DNA of 17,795 bases from Candidatus Dadabacteria bacterium (GTDB lineage Bacteria; Desulfobacterota_D; UBA1144; Nemesobacterales; CSP1-2). The first letter of the stretch is position 1. Each line of letters opens with the position of its first letter. The notes under the pieces are model-generated. The model was not told the origin of the DNA and searched no databases. It saw nothing but the letters and a program-made list of their open reading frames with translations. Below are positions 1 to 7,319 of this stretch, in pieces. Where the stretch lies: NCBI GenBank assembly GCA_022615255.1, contig JAKEHC010000042.1, forward strand, positions 1 through 17,795. Direction: 5' to 3'. The position numbers were made by a program, and so were the translations under genes.

Positions 1-107
1 GACATCTTACAGTTCTGTAGCTTGCAACACTCAATGATTATAAGGTGTTGTTAGTTGGTACAGGAGTTGATAATAGCATAGGGAGAACATAAAAGGAGGA
101 ACTATTC

Positions 108-599
108 ATGAATTGGGCGCATGTTCATCTTATGTTAAATCATATACCATTAGTCGGTGTGGGTTTCGCTGCTTTGCTTCTCATAGTAGCTATGTTACGG
201 AGAGGTAAAGAACTTATAACCGTTGCTCTGGTTTTTGTCATTCTAGTATCATTATGGGCAATACCAGCTTATTTAACAGGCGAACCGGCAGAGAAGATTG
301 TTGAAGACTTGCCAGGCATCTCTGAAGAATTAATTGAAGAACACGAAGAACAAGCAGAAATCGCTTTTATTCTTGTCGAGGTTACAGGGGCTCTTGCTCT
401 GATAACCTTAATTGCCCGTCGGTATTCCGATAAGTTGGGGCAGAGGTTAATTATGTTAACCCTTTTAGTTCTCATAGTAAGCGGTGGACTGATTGCTTGG
501 ACCGCTAATCTGGGTGGGAAGATACACCACGAGGAGATACGCTCGGACCTGGGTTCTCAAAGCGTGCCTTCTGGAAATAGTAATAAGGAAGATGAATAA
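108..599 (+). CDS. DUF2231-like four-helix membrane protein
   Basis: This is a 163-residue integral membrane protein with about four hydrophobic segments, near residues 13-30, 36-56, 84-103 and 112-133. Histidines sit at H5, H7 and H12 in the N-terminal motif HVHLMLNHIP, at H79 in the acidic loop, and at H140/H141 just after the last helix (GGKIHHEEIR). The N-terminal HxxxxNHxP motif and the overall layout resemble the DUF2231 family of predicted inner-membrane proteins. The family's function is not established. The paired histidines near membrane faces would suit heme or metal binding, but that is inference. The start is well supported: AAGGAGGA at 93-100 lies 7 bases before the ATG. The tail after residue 145 is short, polar and probably disordered. 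An AhpD-like gene follows after a small hairpin, and a di-heme peroxidase lies further on, so a redox or respiratory role is plausible. Confidence 0.7.
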   Translation: MNWAHVHLMLNHIPLVGVGFAALLLIVAMLRRGKELITVALVFVILVSLWAIPAYLTGEPAEKIVEDLPGISEELIEEHEEQAEIAFILVEVTGALALITLIARRYSDKLGQRLIMLTLLVLIVSGGLIAWTANLGGKIHHEEIRSDLGSQSVPSGNSNKEDE

Positions 600-603
600 T
601 TAC

Positions 604-624
604 ATCCAATTAATAAAATTGGAT
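604..624 (+). other. Perfect 8-bp hairpin between genes
   Basis: ATCCAATT (604-611) and AATTGGAT (617-624) pair perfectly around a 5-base loop, five bases after the stop of the DUF2231-like gene. No T-run follows, so it is not a convincing intrinsic terminator. It could be an mRNA-stabilising or processing hairpin, or a dyad operator. Confidence 0.4.
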
Positions 625-671
625 CATGGAAGAAAGACTATCTTGATGAATTGTGTATAAGGAGGTCAGAC

Positions 672-1202
672 ATGGCTCGCATTAAATATATTGAGGATAA
701 TGAAGTTAGAGACCCAAGAGTAGAAGAGGCTTATGAGCGGATGAGAAAGAAGAGGGGCAAAGTGACTCACATCTACAAAGCGTTGGCATATAAGCCCTCT
801 GTTTTATCAACCATCGGACCTTTTGTAGCTGCTGTTCAGGAGCCTGACGAGCTTGACGCTAAGCTTAAAGAGAGGGTGATACTAAAAGTCTCAAAGATTA
901 ACCGCTCAGCATACTGCTATCACGCACATCAGCAAATCAGTAAAAAGATGGGTTTTACTGAGAAGGAAATTCAAGAGGTTGATAATCCTGAGAATGCAAA
1001 CATTTCAGAGGCTGAGAAAGTCGCTTTAAGATACGGGGAGGTCATGACAATTAGTCCTGGAAATATTCCTGACACTCTTTTTAACGAGCTTAAAAAACAG
1101 TTCAGTGACTCTCAGATTGTGGAGCTGACATCTTTAATAGCCCTTTATAACATGATAAACCGTTTCAACGAGGCTCTAAAATTAGACCCTGAGGAATACT
1201 GA
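672..1202 (+). CDS. AhpD-like / carboxymuconolactone decarboxylase family protein
   Basis: This 176-residue all-helical protein resembles the peroxidase-related AhpD/CMD family. The family signature region reads NRSAYCYHAHQQ. In typical AhpD-like members this is NxCxYCxxxH, where two cysteines form the redox CXXC and a histidine follows. Here the second cysteine (C82) and the histidine (H86) are kept, but the first cysteine position is serine. Disulfide chemistry of the AhpD type therefore seems unlikely with these residues alone. The conserved C-terminal pattern (SLIALYNMINRFNEAL) also fits the family. The ATG at 672 is preferred over an in-frame ATG at 651 because AAGGAGG at 659-665 lies inside the longer reading and is correctly spaced only for 672. 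A stand-alone peroxidase or structural role cannot be separated from sequence. Its neighbours also have redox themes. Confidence 0.75.
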   Translation: MARIKYIEDNEVRDPRVEEAYERMRKKRGKVTHIYKALAYKPSVLSTIGPFVAAVQEPDELDAKLKERVILKVSKINRSAYCYHAHQQISKKMGFTEKEIQEVDNPENANISEAEKVALRYGEVMTISPGNIPDTLFNELKKQFSDSQIVELTSLIALYNMINRFNEALKLDPEEY

Positions 1203-1343
1203 CTTTGGCTTGGTACACACGAGTCTTCCCCATGCCATCAATTCTTATCATTAGGGCTAAATACAAAGAGTAGGTGATTCTCGTTAAAGTTGCTTCAACA
1301 GGCTGTGATCCAACTTCAAAACGATTAGGGATAGAAGGTAATC

Positions 1344-1430
1344 ATGGAAAAAATAAATGTATTCGTTGTAGCAAGTATCGTTGGTTTGATCGCTGTCTCT
1401 GAGACATTTGCTCAAGGTGGAATGAGGTGA
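1344..1430 (+). pseudogene. Detached signal peptide, in frame with the next gene
   Basis: This 28-codon reading starts at an ATG behind AGAAGGTAA (1333-1341) and encodes a textbook signal peptide: MEK, a hydrophobic core (VFVVASIVGLIAV), then SETFAQ with a probable cut after TFA. It stops at TGA 1428-1430. The codons after the TGA continue in the same frame as R-G-S-G-G-W-G and run into the open reading frame from 1452. The natural reading is one secreted protein of about 151 residues interrupted by a single TGA, perhaps an original TGG (Trp) in the Gly/Trp/Arg-rich linker. It could be a real nonsense mutation, a sequencing error or leaky readthrough (the TGA is followed by C). Confidence 0.6.
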
Positions 1431-1451
1431 CGCGGAAGCGGGGGCTGGGGA

Positions 1452-1799
1452 ATGGGGAGTCAATACAACAGATTGTACGACCCTAAAACAGTTGAGTCGG
1501 TAACCGGGGAGGTAATTAGTGTAGACAAAATTACCCCAATGAAAGGAATGTCTTATGGCGTGCACGATAGGGAAACTATTTCTGTCCACCTTGGACTCGC
1601 GTGGTATATCGAAAATCAGGACATCCGGATTTTACCAAATGATAAGATTGAGGTAACTGACTCAAGAATTACCTATCAAGGAAAACCGGTTATCATCGTA
1701 GCAGAAATAAAGAAGGGGGATGAAGTACTTAAGCTTCGTGATGAAAACGGTTATCCTATGTGGGCTGGTTGGAGAAAAACGATTAATAAAAGGAGTTAA
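1452..1799 (+). CDS. Small periplasmic-type beta protein cut off from its signal peptide
   Basis: The longest stop-free reading from an ATG gives 115 residues. It begins MGSQYNRLYDPKTVESVTGEV and holds further short beta-strand-like stretches (VISVDKITPM, ISVHLGLAWYIE, DKIEVTDSRITYQGKP, VIIVAEIKKGDEVLKLRD), ending in WAGWRKTINKRS. The pattern resembles small secreted OB/SH3-like proteins sometimes labelled DNA-binding or DUF5666-like. I do not know a proven function. The mature protein is normally exported: the matching signal peptide lies just upstream in the same frame (1344-1427) but is separated by TGA 1428-1430. Translation starting at 1452 would make a cytoplasmic, signal-less product. 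The G-rich run at 1440-1450 could act as a poor ribosome site but is better explained as the coding linker. The stop is three bases before the cytochrome c peroxidase start, and that gene's ribosome site (AAAAGGAG) lies inside this gene's end, so the two are probably one operon. Confidence 0.65.
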   Translation: MGSQYNRLYDPKTVESVTGEVISVDKITPMKGMSYGVHDRETISVHLGLAWYIENQDIRILPNDKIEVTDSRITYQGKPVIIVAEIKKGDEVLKLRDENGYPMWAGWRKTINKRS

Positions 1800-1802
1800 A
1801 TA

Positions 1803-2873
1803 ATGCGAGTAAAAATCTACCTATTTACTGCTGTGATGGTTGTAATTATTGTGGGAGCCGCTTGGGCTCAGGATGATCTTATGAAGAAGGCTCAAAATCT
1901 GTTTAAGCCAATACTGACAACCCCTCCAGAGCTGAAGGGTAACACCTTAACTCCGGAAAAGATTAAACTGGGGGAAATGCTTTACTTTGACCCTCGGCTT
2001 TCTCTCTCAGGTCTTATTAGCTGTAATACATGCCACAACTTGGGTACTGCGGGTGTCGATTTGCAAGAAACTTCAACTGGTCATGGATGGCAGAGGGGTC
2101 CCAGAAATGCTCCAACAGTGCTTAATTCTGTTTTTAATATTGCTCAGTTCTGGGATGGAAGAGCTAAAGACCTAGCTGAACAGGCTAAGGGCCCAGTCCA
2201 AGCATCGGTGGAGATGAGCAACAACCCCGAGCGGGTGATGGCTATATTGAGGAGTATGCCTCCGTATGTAGAAGCCTTCAAAAACTCATTCCCTAAGGAA
2301 AGGAACCCCGTTACTTTTGATAATATGGTAGACGCTATCGAGGCATTTGAAGCCACTCTGCTCACCCTTAACTCCCGCTTCGATCAATACCTCAAAGGAA
2401 ATGCTGACGCTCTTAACGATAAGGAAGAAGAGGGGCTCAGGCTTTTCATAGATAAGGGGTGTGCAGGTTGTCATAACGGAGTCAACATTGGCGGAAGCGG
2501 GTACTTTCCATTTGGGGTGGTGCAGAGACCAGGGGCTGAGATTCTACCTCCAGGCGATAAGGGAAGGTTTATGGTTACAAAGACCGCCAGCGACGAGTAC
2601 GTATTTAAGGTCCCTACCTTGCGTAATATTGAACTCACCCGTCCATACTTTCACTCAGGAAAGGTCTGGAATCTAAAGGAAGCTGTTGGGATAATGGGGT
2701 CCGCACAGTTAGGTATCCAGATTACTGAGGTTGATATTGATAAAATCACTGCGTTTCTGCAGACTCTTACCGGTGAACAACCGAAGGTGGAATATCCAAT
2801 TCTTCCCCCTACAACCGACGATACTCCACGGCCCATCTTAGAAATTCTGGAGAAAGGAGATGCAAGGCACTAG
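1803..2873 (+). CDS. Di-heme cytochrome c peroxidase (CcpA/MauG family)
   Basis: This 356-residue periplasmic protein should reduce hydrogen peroxide to water with electrons from a c-type cytochrome or quinol chain. Residues 1-22 form a signal peptide with a likely cut after AAWA. Two heme c sites are visible: C74-N-T-C77-H78 in the N-terminal domain and C220-A-G-C223-H224 in the C-terminal domain. H94 in the loop STGHGW, followed by the family block RGPRNAPTVLN, matches the distal histidine that leaves the active-site heme on activation in bacterial peroxidases. W117 in FWDGR matches the inter-heme tryptophan. M298 is a candidate distal ligand of the high-potential heme. PTLRNIELTRPYFHSG is a family hallmark. 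Length is normal and nothing is missing. The ATG is preceded by AAAAGGAG at 1789-1796, within the previous gene, so the two are likely cotranscribed. Confidence 0.92.
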   Translation: MRVKIYLFTAVMVVIIVGAAWAQDDLMKKAQNLFKPILTTPPELKGNTLTPEKIKLGEMLYFDPRLSLSGLISCNTCHNLGTAGVDLQETSTGHGWQRGPRNAPTVLNSVFNIAQFWDGRAKDLAEQAKGPVQASVEMSNNPERVMAILRSMPPYVEAFKNSFPKERNPVTFDNMVDAIEAFEATLLTLNSRFDQYLKGNADALNDKEEEGLRLFIDKGCAGCHNGVNIGGSGYFPFGVVQRPGAEILPPGDKGRFMVTKTASDEYVFKVPTLRNIELTRPYFHSGKVWNLKEAVGIMGSAQLGIQITEVDIDKITAFLQTLTGEQPKVEYPILPPTTDDTPRPILEILEKGDARH

Positions 2874-2936
2874 TTAAATAGTATTTCTCCTTTGTATTAG
2901 GGTCGACAAGATATGTAAAGGGAGGAAGTGATTATT

Positions 2937-3155
2937 ATGGCACAAAAACGCATTCTGATTGATGGATCAAACTTTTCAGGTTTCACGGCAACTATTGAGT
3001 TAGCAAAGCATCTCAATAGACGCCATGAGATTGCTAATGTCAGGCGAGTATTTTGTTCTCCATACAATTTCAGTCTGGTGGAAGTAGTAGATTTACTGGT
3101 GAATGTCATACATGAATGGAGGCTAGGTAAAAATGGAAGTAAGAAAACTAAGTAA
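2937..3155 (+). CDS. Small ORF, probable stump of a flavin/NAD oxidoreductase
   Basis: This is a 72-residue reading from the ATG at 2937, which has GGGAGG at 2920-2925 as its ribosome site; a GTG at 2928 is in frame but poorly placed. Residues 1-32 look like the start of a Rossmann flavoprotein: KRILIDGSNFSGFTATIELAK resembles the G-G-N-x-x-G dinucleotide loop and first helix of sulfide:quinone-reductase-like enzymes, with Ser in place of one Gly. After RRHEI the expected next beta strand is absent, and the rest (residues 33-72, with LVEVVDLLVNVIHEWRLGK) matches nothing I recognise. I read it as an internally deleted remnant, though it may still be translated. Its last 23 bases overlap the DUF302 start, so it could couple translation of that gene. 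Confidence 0.45.
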   Translation: MAQKRILIDGSNFSGFTATIELAKHLNRRHEIANVRRVFCSPYNFSLVEVVDLLVNVIHEWRLGKNGSKKTK

Positions 3156-3537
3156 TTACTCCTTTGGTGGTGAAACTAATCTTAGTTTTGACGATGCTGT
3201 AAAACGGGTAACGGAGACTCTCAAGGAACAAGGCTTTGGTGTTCTTACGGAGATCGACGCAAAGAAGGTGCTCAAAGAAAAACTAGGACTGGATAGAAAA
3301 CCCTATAAGATTCTAGGCGCTTGCAATCCTCATTTTGCTCATAAGGCAATCGATATCGAACCTGAACTCGGGACCCTTCTTCCTTGTAACGTTCTGGTTT
3401 ATGAGAAGGAAGATGGGAATGTAGTGGTAACAGCGATGGACCCTGAAGCCGCATTAAAACTCGTTAATAATCCTGATATAGATGAAATCGCCAAAGAAGT
3501 TAGGAAAAGAATTGAGAAGGCTTTGGAGAGGGTTTAA
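3133..3537 (+). CDS. DUF302 family protein
   Basis: This 134-residue soluble protein carries the DUF302 pattern: a helix with FDDAVKRVTETLKEQGFGVLTEID, then KEKLG, the strand YKILGACNPHFAHKAI, the segment LGTLLPCNVLVYEKEDG and a strand VVVTAMDPEAAL. The C-terminus is a long charged helix (IDEIAKEVRKRIEKALERV). No signal peptide is seen. DUF302 proteins are small alpha/beta proteins often found near sulfur, redox or respiratory genes; the biochemical role is not settled. C62 (GACNPHFAHKA) and C83 (LLPCNVLVYE) sit at typical positions, but I assign no chemistry to them. The start lies inside the preceding small ORF (23-base overlap), and its ribosome site (TAGGT) is weak, which suggests translational coupling. 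The next gene, an oxidoreductase, begins 45 bases after the stop. Confidence 0.85.
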   Translation: MEVRKLSNYSFGGETNLSFDDAVKRVTETLKEQGFGVLTEIDAKKVLKEKLGLDRKPYKILGACNPHFAHKAIDIEPELGTLLPCNVLVYEKEDGNVVVTAMDPEAALKLVNNPDIDEIAKEVRKRIEKALERV

Positions 3538-3582
3538 ACAACTCAGAAGACTTCTAAAATCATTACTTCGGGAGTTATTAAG

Positions 3583-4938
3583 ATGTCTCAAAGCGAAAAG
3601 TTAGTAGTTATAGGAGGTAATGCAGCAGGGCTAAGCGCAGCAAGCTATCTAAAACGAAGAAAACCGGAGATTGAAGTTGTAGTTTTTGAAAAATCCCCAC
3701 ATGCTTCATACGGCTCGTGTGGACTACCTTATTACATAGAAGGTCTTGTTAAAGATCCTCTGGATCTTATAGCTGTGCCAATCGGCGCGCTAAGAGAAAA
3801 GAGGGGGCTAGATGTAAGGGTACTGCATGAGGTTGTAGATATTCATACACAAAAAAAGCAAGTTACAGTAAAAGACATTCAGGGCGACAAAGTTTTTGAA
3901 CTTTCGTATGATTGGCTCGTAGTTTCTACAGGGGCTTCTCCTATAATACCACCTTTTGCTAGAGTATATATTGAAGGTGTGTTCACTCTCAGAAACCTTG
4001 AAGATGGAATAAAGGTCGGACGATTCATAAAAGAGGAATCGCCCAAAAGGGTTGCAGTTATAGGAGGAGGCTACATAGGAATGGAGGTGGCTGAGGCTTT
4101 TTCAGTTCGCGGGTTTCAAGTTACATTAATCGAAAAATTACCGAGGGTTCTTCCAAACTTCGATGCGGAGCTTTCAGAGAAGGTTCAGGAGAAACTCGAA
4201 GAGAAAGATATAAAACTTATGCTAGGTAGCGGGGTTAAGTCTATAGAAGGCGATGGGGTTGTAAAGAGTGTAATAACTGAGACTGAGATTGTTGAGACCG
4301 ACCTGGTTCTTTTAGGGGTGGGTATAAAACCTGAAGTGGTTACTGCAAAGAATGCCGGGATAGAGCTGGGTGAGACAGGAGCAATAAAGGTTAATGATAG
4401 AATGGAAACAAATATCTCAAGGGCTTATGCATGCGGAGACTGCGCCGAGGCATATCATAGAATCCTGAAGAGAAATGTTTGGATTCCTTTGGGAGACACG
4501 GCAAATAAGCAGGGAAGAATAGCTGGGGCAAACATAGCCGGAGAAGAAATTTCCTTTCCGGGAATAATCGGAAGTGCCGCCACCAAGGTTTTTGAAATGG
4601 AGCTTGCTCGTACTGGACTTGGAGAAGAGGAGGCAAGAAGAGAAGGGTTTGATGTAGCGACGACATTAATTGAATCTAGTACGCGTGCCCATTATTATCC
4701 AGAGAAAAAACCTATAATAATCAAGCTCATAGCAGAAAAGAGAACAGGAAGACTAATCGGGGCGCAAGCGGTTGGGGGAGAAGGGGTTGCAAAGAGAATA
4801 GATGTTCTAGCTACGGCAATATGGGCTAAAATGTCACTGGATGATGTTGCATGGCTTGACCTTACTTATGTGCCTCCGGTTGCTCCAGTTTGGGACCCTG
4901 TGTTAGTTGCCGCGCAGGTGGGGATGAAAAGTGTTTAA
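3583..4938 (+). CDS. CoA-disulfide reductase-like class III pyridine nucleotide-disulfide oxidoreductase
   Basis: This 451-residue flavoenzyme has the architecture of CoA-disulfide reductase, NADH oxidase and NADH peroxidase. The FAD-binding loop VVIGGNAAG is at residues 8-16. The single redox cysteine is C46 in YGSCGLPYYI, as in class III enzymes that use one Cys cycling through a mixed disulfide or sulfenate. The NAD(P)H-binding loop is VIGGGYIGMEVAE at 159-171, the second FAD motif AYACGDCAEA is at 281-290, and the dimerisation domain ends in the family block LDLTYVPPVAPVWDPVLVAA (425-444). Length is normal. Likely reactions are NAD(P)H-dependent reduction of CoA disulfide, polysulfide or oxygen species; the sequence does not decide which. 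GGGAG at about 3570-3574 is the ribosome site. Its TAA shares one base with the ATG of the potassium channel gene, so the two are tightly coupled. Confidence 0.88.
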   Translation: MSQSEKLVVIGGNAAGLSAASYLKRRKPEIEVVVFEKSPHASYGSCGLPYYIEGLVKDPLDLIAVPIGALREKRGLDVRVLHEVVDIHTQKKQVTVKDIQGDKVFELSYDWLVVSTGASPIIPPFARVYIEGVFTLRNLEDGIKVGRFIKEESPKRVAVIGGGYIGMEVAEAFSVRGFQVTLIEKLPRVLPNFDAELSEKVQEKLEEKDIKLMLGSGVKSIEGDGVVKSVITETEIVETDLVLLGVGIKPEVVTAKNAGIELGETGAIKVNDRMETNISRAYACGDCAEAYHRILKRNVWIPLGDTANKQGRIAGANIAGEEISFPGIIGSAATKVFEMELARTGLGEEEARREGFDVATTLIESSTRAHYYPEKKPIIIKLIAEKRTGRLIGAQAVGGEGVAKRIDVLATAIWAKMSLDDVAWLDLTYVPPVAPVWDPVLVAAQVGMKSV

Positions 4939-5933
4939 TGAAAAAACTCGGAAGTAAAATGATAAGTTACGCAACACTAATTGTTTTTATAATTGTCTTC
5001 GGCACCCTGGGTTACATGGTCATAGAGGATTGGAATCTTCTTGATTCCCTTTATATGACCGTAATAACTATTACCACAGTAGGATATAAAGAGGTTCATG
5101 ACCTTTCTTCATACGGGGTAGTTTTTACTATTGTTCTTTTGATAGGAGGAGTTGGTATAATTCTTTATGTACTGGGTTCGGCAGCGAGGCTTATTTTAGA
5201 AGGCGAGCTACAAGAGGTAATCGGGAGGAGAAGATTGGAAAAGAAGATCAATGAATTGAAAGATCAATATATAATCTGCGGGTATGGAAGGATGGGTAAG
5301 ATAATATGTAAAGAGCTTAGAGACAAGGGCATTAGTTATGTGGTTGTAGAAAAGAATCCGATATTGTCAAACGAAAAGGATGTTCTTATTTTTCAAGGAG
5401 ATGCCACTAGCGATGAAACGCTGAAGAAGGTGGGTGTGGAGAGAGCGAGGGGGCTAGTATCGGTTCTTCCTACCGATGCCGAAAACCTTTTTGTGGTCCT
5501 CAGTGCCCGCGAGCTAAACCCGAATCTTCTTATAGTTGCGAGGGCGAGTGACGAAGGCGCGGAACAGAAAATGTTAAGAGCGGGTGCGGATAGGGTAGTA
5601 TCACCCTATTATATTGGCGGGCTAAAAATAGCGCACATAATATTGAAGCCCGCTGTTATGGATTTTATAGAATTTGCAACAAAAAGCGGAAATATCGAGC
5701 TTCAAATGGAAGAGATAACTGTTAAGGAAGGCTCAAGACTTGGTGGACTTGAGCTTGATGAGTGCGGTATTGGAAAGGACCTAGGAATTATAGTTGTAGC
5801 AATTAAGAAGCCTACCGGCCGTATGGAGTTTAGCCCGACCTCAAAGAGTATCATTCAGATAGGGGATACATTAATAGCACTTGGTGAGATATCCAAACTG
5901 AAGACACTTGAGGGGATGGCAAAAGCATTATGA
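4938..5933 (+). CDS. Two-TM potassium channel with RCK (TrkA-N/TrkA-C) domains
   Basis: This 331-residue protein resembles MthK-type channels. A first membrane helix lies at about residues 9-29, a pore helix with selectivity filter at 41-50 (TVITITTVGY), and a second helix at about 61-83. The cytoplasmic RCK domain starts near 110 with the Rossmann loop G115-Y-G-R-M-G120, followed by VVVEKNP, FQGDATSDE and RASD signatures of TrkA-N. A TrkA-C domain fills the last 80 residues. The filter TVGY is followed by KEV rather than GD, a variation seen in RCK channels. It should conduct K+ and be gated by a nucleotide or ion bound to the RCK ring. I chose the ATG at 4938 because it forms a TAATG junction with the oxidoreductase stop and gives a normal N-terminus; an in-frame ATG at 4890 adds 16 unlikely residues. 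The overlap suggests co-translation with the flavoenzyme. Confidence 0.9.
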   Translation: MKKLGSKMISYATLIVFIIVFGTLGYMVIEDWNLLDSLYMTVITITTVGYKEVHDLSSYGVVFTIVLLIGGVGIILYVLGSAARLILEGELQEVIGRRRLEKKINELKDQYIICGYGRMGKIICKELRDKGISYVVVEKNPILSNEKDVLIFQGDATSDETLKKVGVERARGLVSVLPTDAENLFVVLSARELNPNLLIVARASDEGAEQKMLRAGADRVVSPYYIGGLKIAHIILKPAVMDFIEFATKSGNIELQMEEITVKEGSRLGGLELDECGIGKDLGIIVVAIKKPTGRMEFSPTSKSIIQIGDTLIALGEISKLKTLEGMAKAL

Positions 5934-5960
5934 AATTTAAAGATTAACAGGGGGTGAAAG

Positions 5961-7301
5961 ATGCCTAAGTACCTAGTAAAGGTATTAATGTTTACATTCT
6001 TACTTACAGGTAAAGGCTTCAATGCGGAATTACAGCTCTCTCTTACAGATGCCATGCAAATTGCCTTAGAAAATAATCACTATATAAGGGCATTTAAAAA
6101 TTCACTCTCCGTTCAAGGGGATGAGGTAGGAATCGCAAGGAGTTTTCTATTGCCGAAAATAACACTTGAAGAAAGATTCATACGTACTGACAACCCCACA
6201 AGCGTTTTTTCAATAAAGCTGAACCAGGAAAGGTTCACTCAGTCTGACTTTAGAATTTCACAACTAAATCACCCAGACCCAATAAACGATTTTCAAACCT
6301 CCTTATCGTTTGAGCAGACCGTTCTATCACTGAAATCAAATTTAGGGCTCAAGATAGCAAAAAACGAGTTTTTAGCAAAACGAGAAGAACTTATTAGGAA
6401 AAAGGAAGAGGTGGTATTCGGGGTAGTGGAGTCCTATGTAGTGGTTCAAACTGCAAAGGAGTTTGTAAGTGTTGCCGAAAAAGTAGTTGAGGATGCAAGA
6501 GAGCATTTGAGAATCGCTAATTCAAGATATAAGACTGGATTAGGGCTTTATTCTGACACGCTTAGGGCTTCTACCACCGTGGCTGAGGCTGAACAAGAGC
6601 TTGTAAGTGCGAGGAAAAATCTAGATGTTGCAAAGAGAGCACTTGGGCTTTTACTTGGTATGTCGGAATCTGTGGATACAGATGATACTAAGATTCCAGA
6701 AATTACTGTAAAAGATATTGGTTATTATGAGGATATGTCTTTGTCGAGAAATGATATTAAGTCACTTGAGTTAAGGTATAAAAATGCCAAAGATGAGATA
6801 AGGGTCGCAGAATCAGGCTATCTGCCTATAGTTGGGATCGGAGCTTCCTATCAGTTATATGATAAAAACACACCTTTTGGCGCGGAGGGTAATAGCTGGT
6901 ATATAACGGCATTTTTAAGATGGGATTTGTTTGATGGCGCAAGAAGGGAATACGAAAGGGCAAAGGCGAAATATAAGGCGGCTGAAATAGAAGAACAGCT
7001 AAGTGGATTTAAGAAAGTTGTCTCTTTTATGACTTATGAATCATACCTGGGTGTAAAAGAAGCTGAAAAGAATGTAGAGCTTGCAGAGGAGGCATTAAAA
7101 ACCGCTGAAGAAGGAAGAAGACTGGTTAGACTAAGGTATAAGAATTCCTTATCTCCACTTATAGATCTGTTGGATGCGCAGATTAATTTAGATAGGGCAA
7201 GGGCAAATCTAGTGGCAAGGAAGAACGAATATCAGATTGCCATAGCTAAACTAAGTTTCGAGAGCGGGATTATATTACAGGACTTAGGAATAGAAGAGTA
7301 G
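5961..7301 (+). CDS. TolC-family outer-membrane efflux factor
   Basis: This 446-residue protein is the outer-membrane exit duct of the following RND system. A short signal sequence (MPKYLVKVLMFTFLLTGKGFNA) precedes the mature start near residue 23. Two internally similar OEP-type halves are visible: each has LSLTDAM/IALENN-like or long heptad-rich helices, with the pattern of long alpha segments (e.g. EVVEDAREHLRIANSRYKTG and its later counterpart LAEEALKTAEEGRRLVRLRYKN). The repeated ANSRYKTGLG / VRLRYKNSLS turns are typical of TolC-like periplasmic helix hairpins. Between them lie beta-strand segments around residues 290-325 (IVGIGASYQLYDK, WYITAFLRWDLFDGARREYE). Length is usual. GGGGGTGA just upstream (5950-5957) is a good ribosome site. 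It lies 27 bases after the K+ channel gene, so transcription may continue from there. It might also serve the ABC exporter downstream, which lacks its own outer-membrane factor. Confidence 0.9.
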   Translation: MPKYLVKVLMFTFLLTGKGFNAELQLSLTDAMQIALENNHYIRAFKNSLSVQGDEVGIARSFLLPKITLEERFIRTDNPTSVFSIKLNQERFTQSDFRISQLNHPDPINDFQTSLSFEQTVLSLKSNLGLKIAKNEFLAKREELIRKKEEVVFGVVESYVVVQTAKEFVSVAEKVVEDAREHLRIANSRYKTGLGLYSDTLRASTTVAEAEQELVSARKNLDVAKRALGLLLGMSESVDTDDTKIPEITVKDIGYYEDMSLSRNDIKSLELRYKNAKDEIRVAESGYLPIVGIGASYQLYDKNTPFGAEGNSWYITAFLRWDLFDGARREYERAKAKYKAAEIEEQLSGFKKVVSFMTYESYLGVKEAEKNVELAEEALKTAEEGRRLVRLRYKNSLSPLIDLLDAQINLDRARANLVARKNEYQIAIAKLSFESGIILQDLGIEE

Positions 7302-7319
7302 TTTCTAATTACAGTTGCC

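Noticed and set aside
25..50. CAACAC/GTGTTG inverted repeat with 14-base loop as a terminator
   Set aside because: The 6-bp stem has a long loop and no T-tract, so it could easily occur by chance.
1428..1430. Recoding of TGA as Trp, Gly or selenocysteine across the genome
   Set aside because: TGA ends at least five other genes here (stops at 1202, 5933, 8417, 14685 and 16948) in normal positions, and the site is in a linker, not a catalytic residue.
1284..1589. Minus-strand frame of 101 codons
   Set aside because: It overlaps the signal peptide and mature part of the small exported protein on the other strand and shows no recognisable domain.
2853..2893. AAAGGAGA/TCTCCTTT inverted repeat at the end of the peroxidase gene
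   Set aside because: The 8-bp arms match, but the loop is 25 bases and no T-tract follows. One arm is inside coding sequence.
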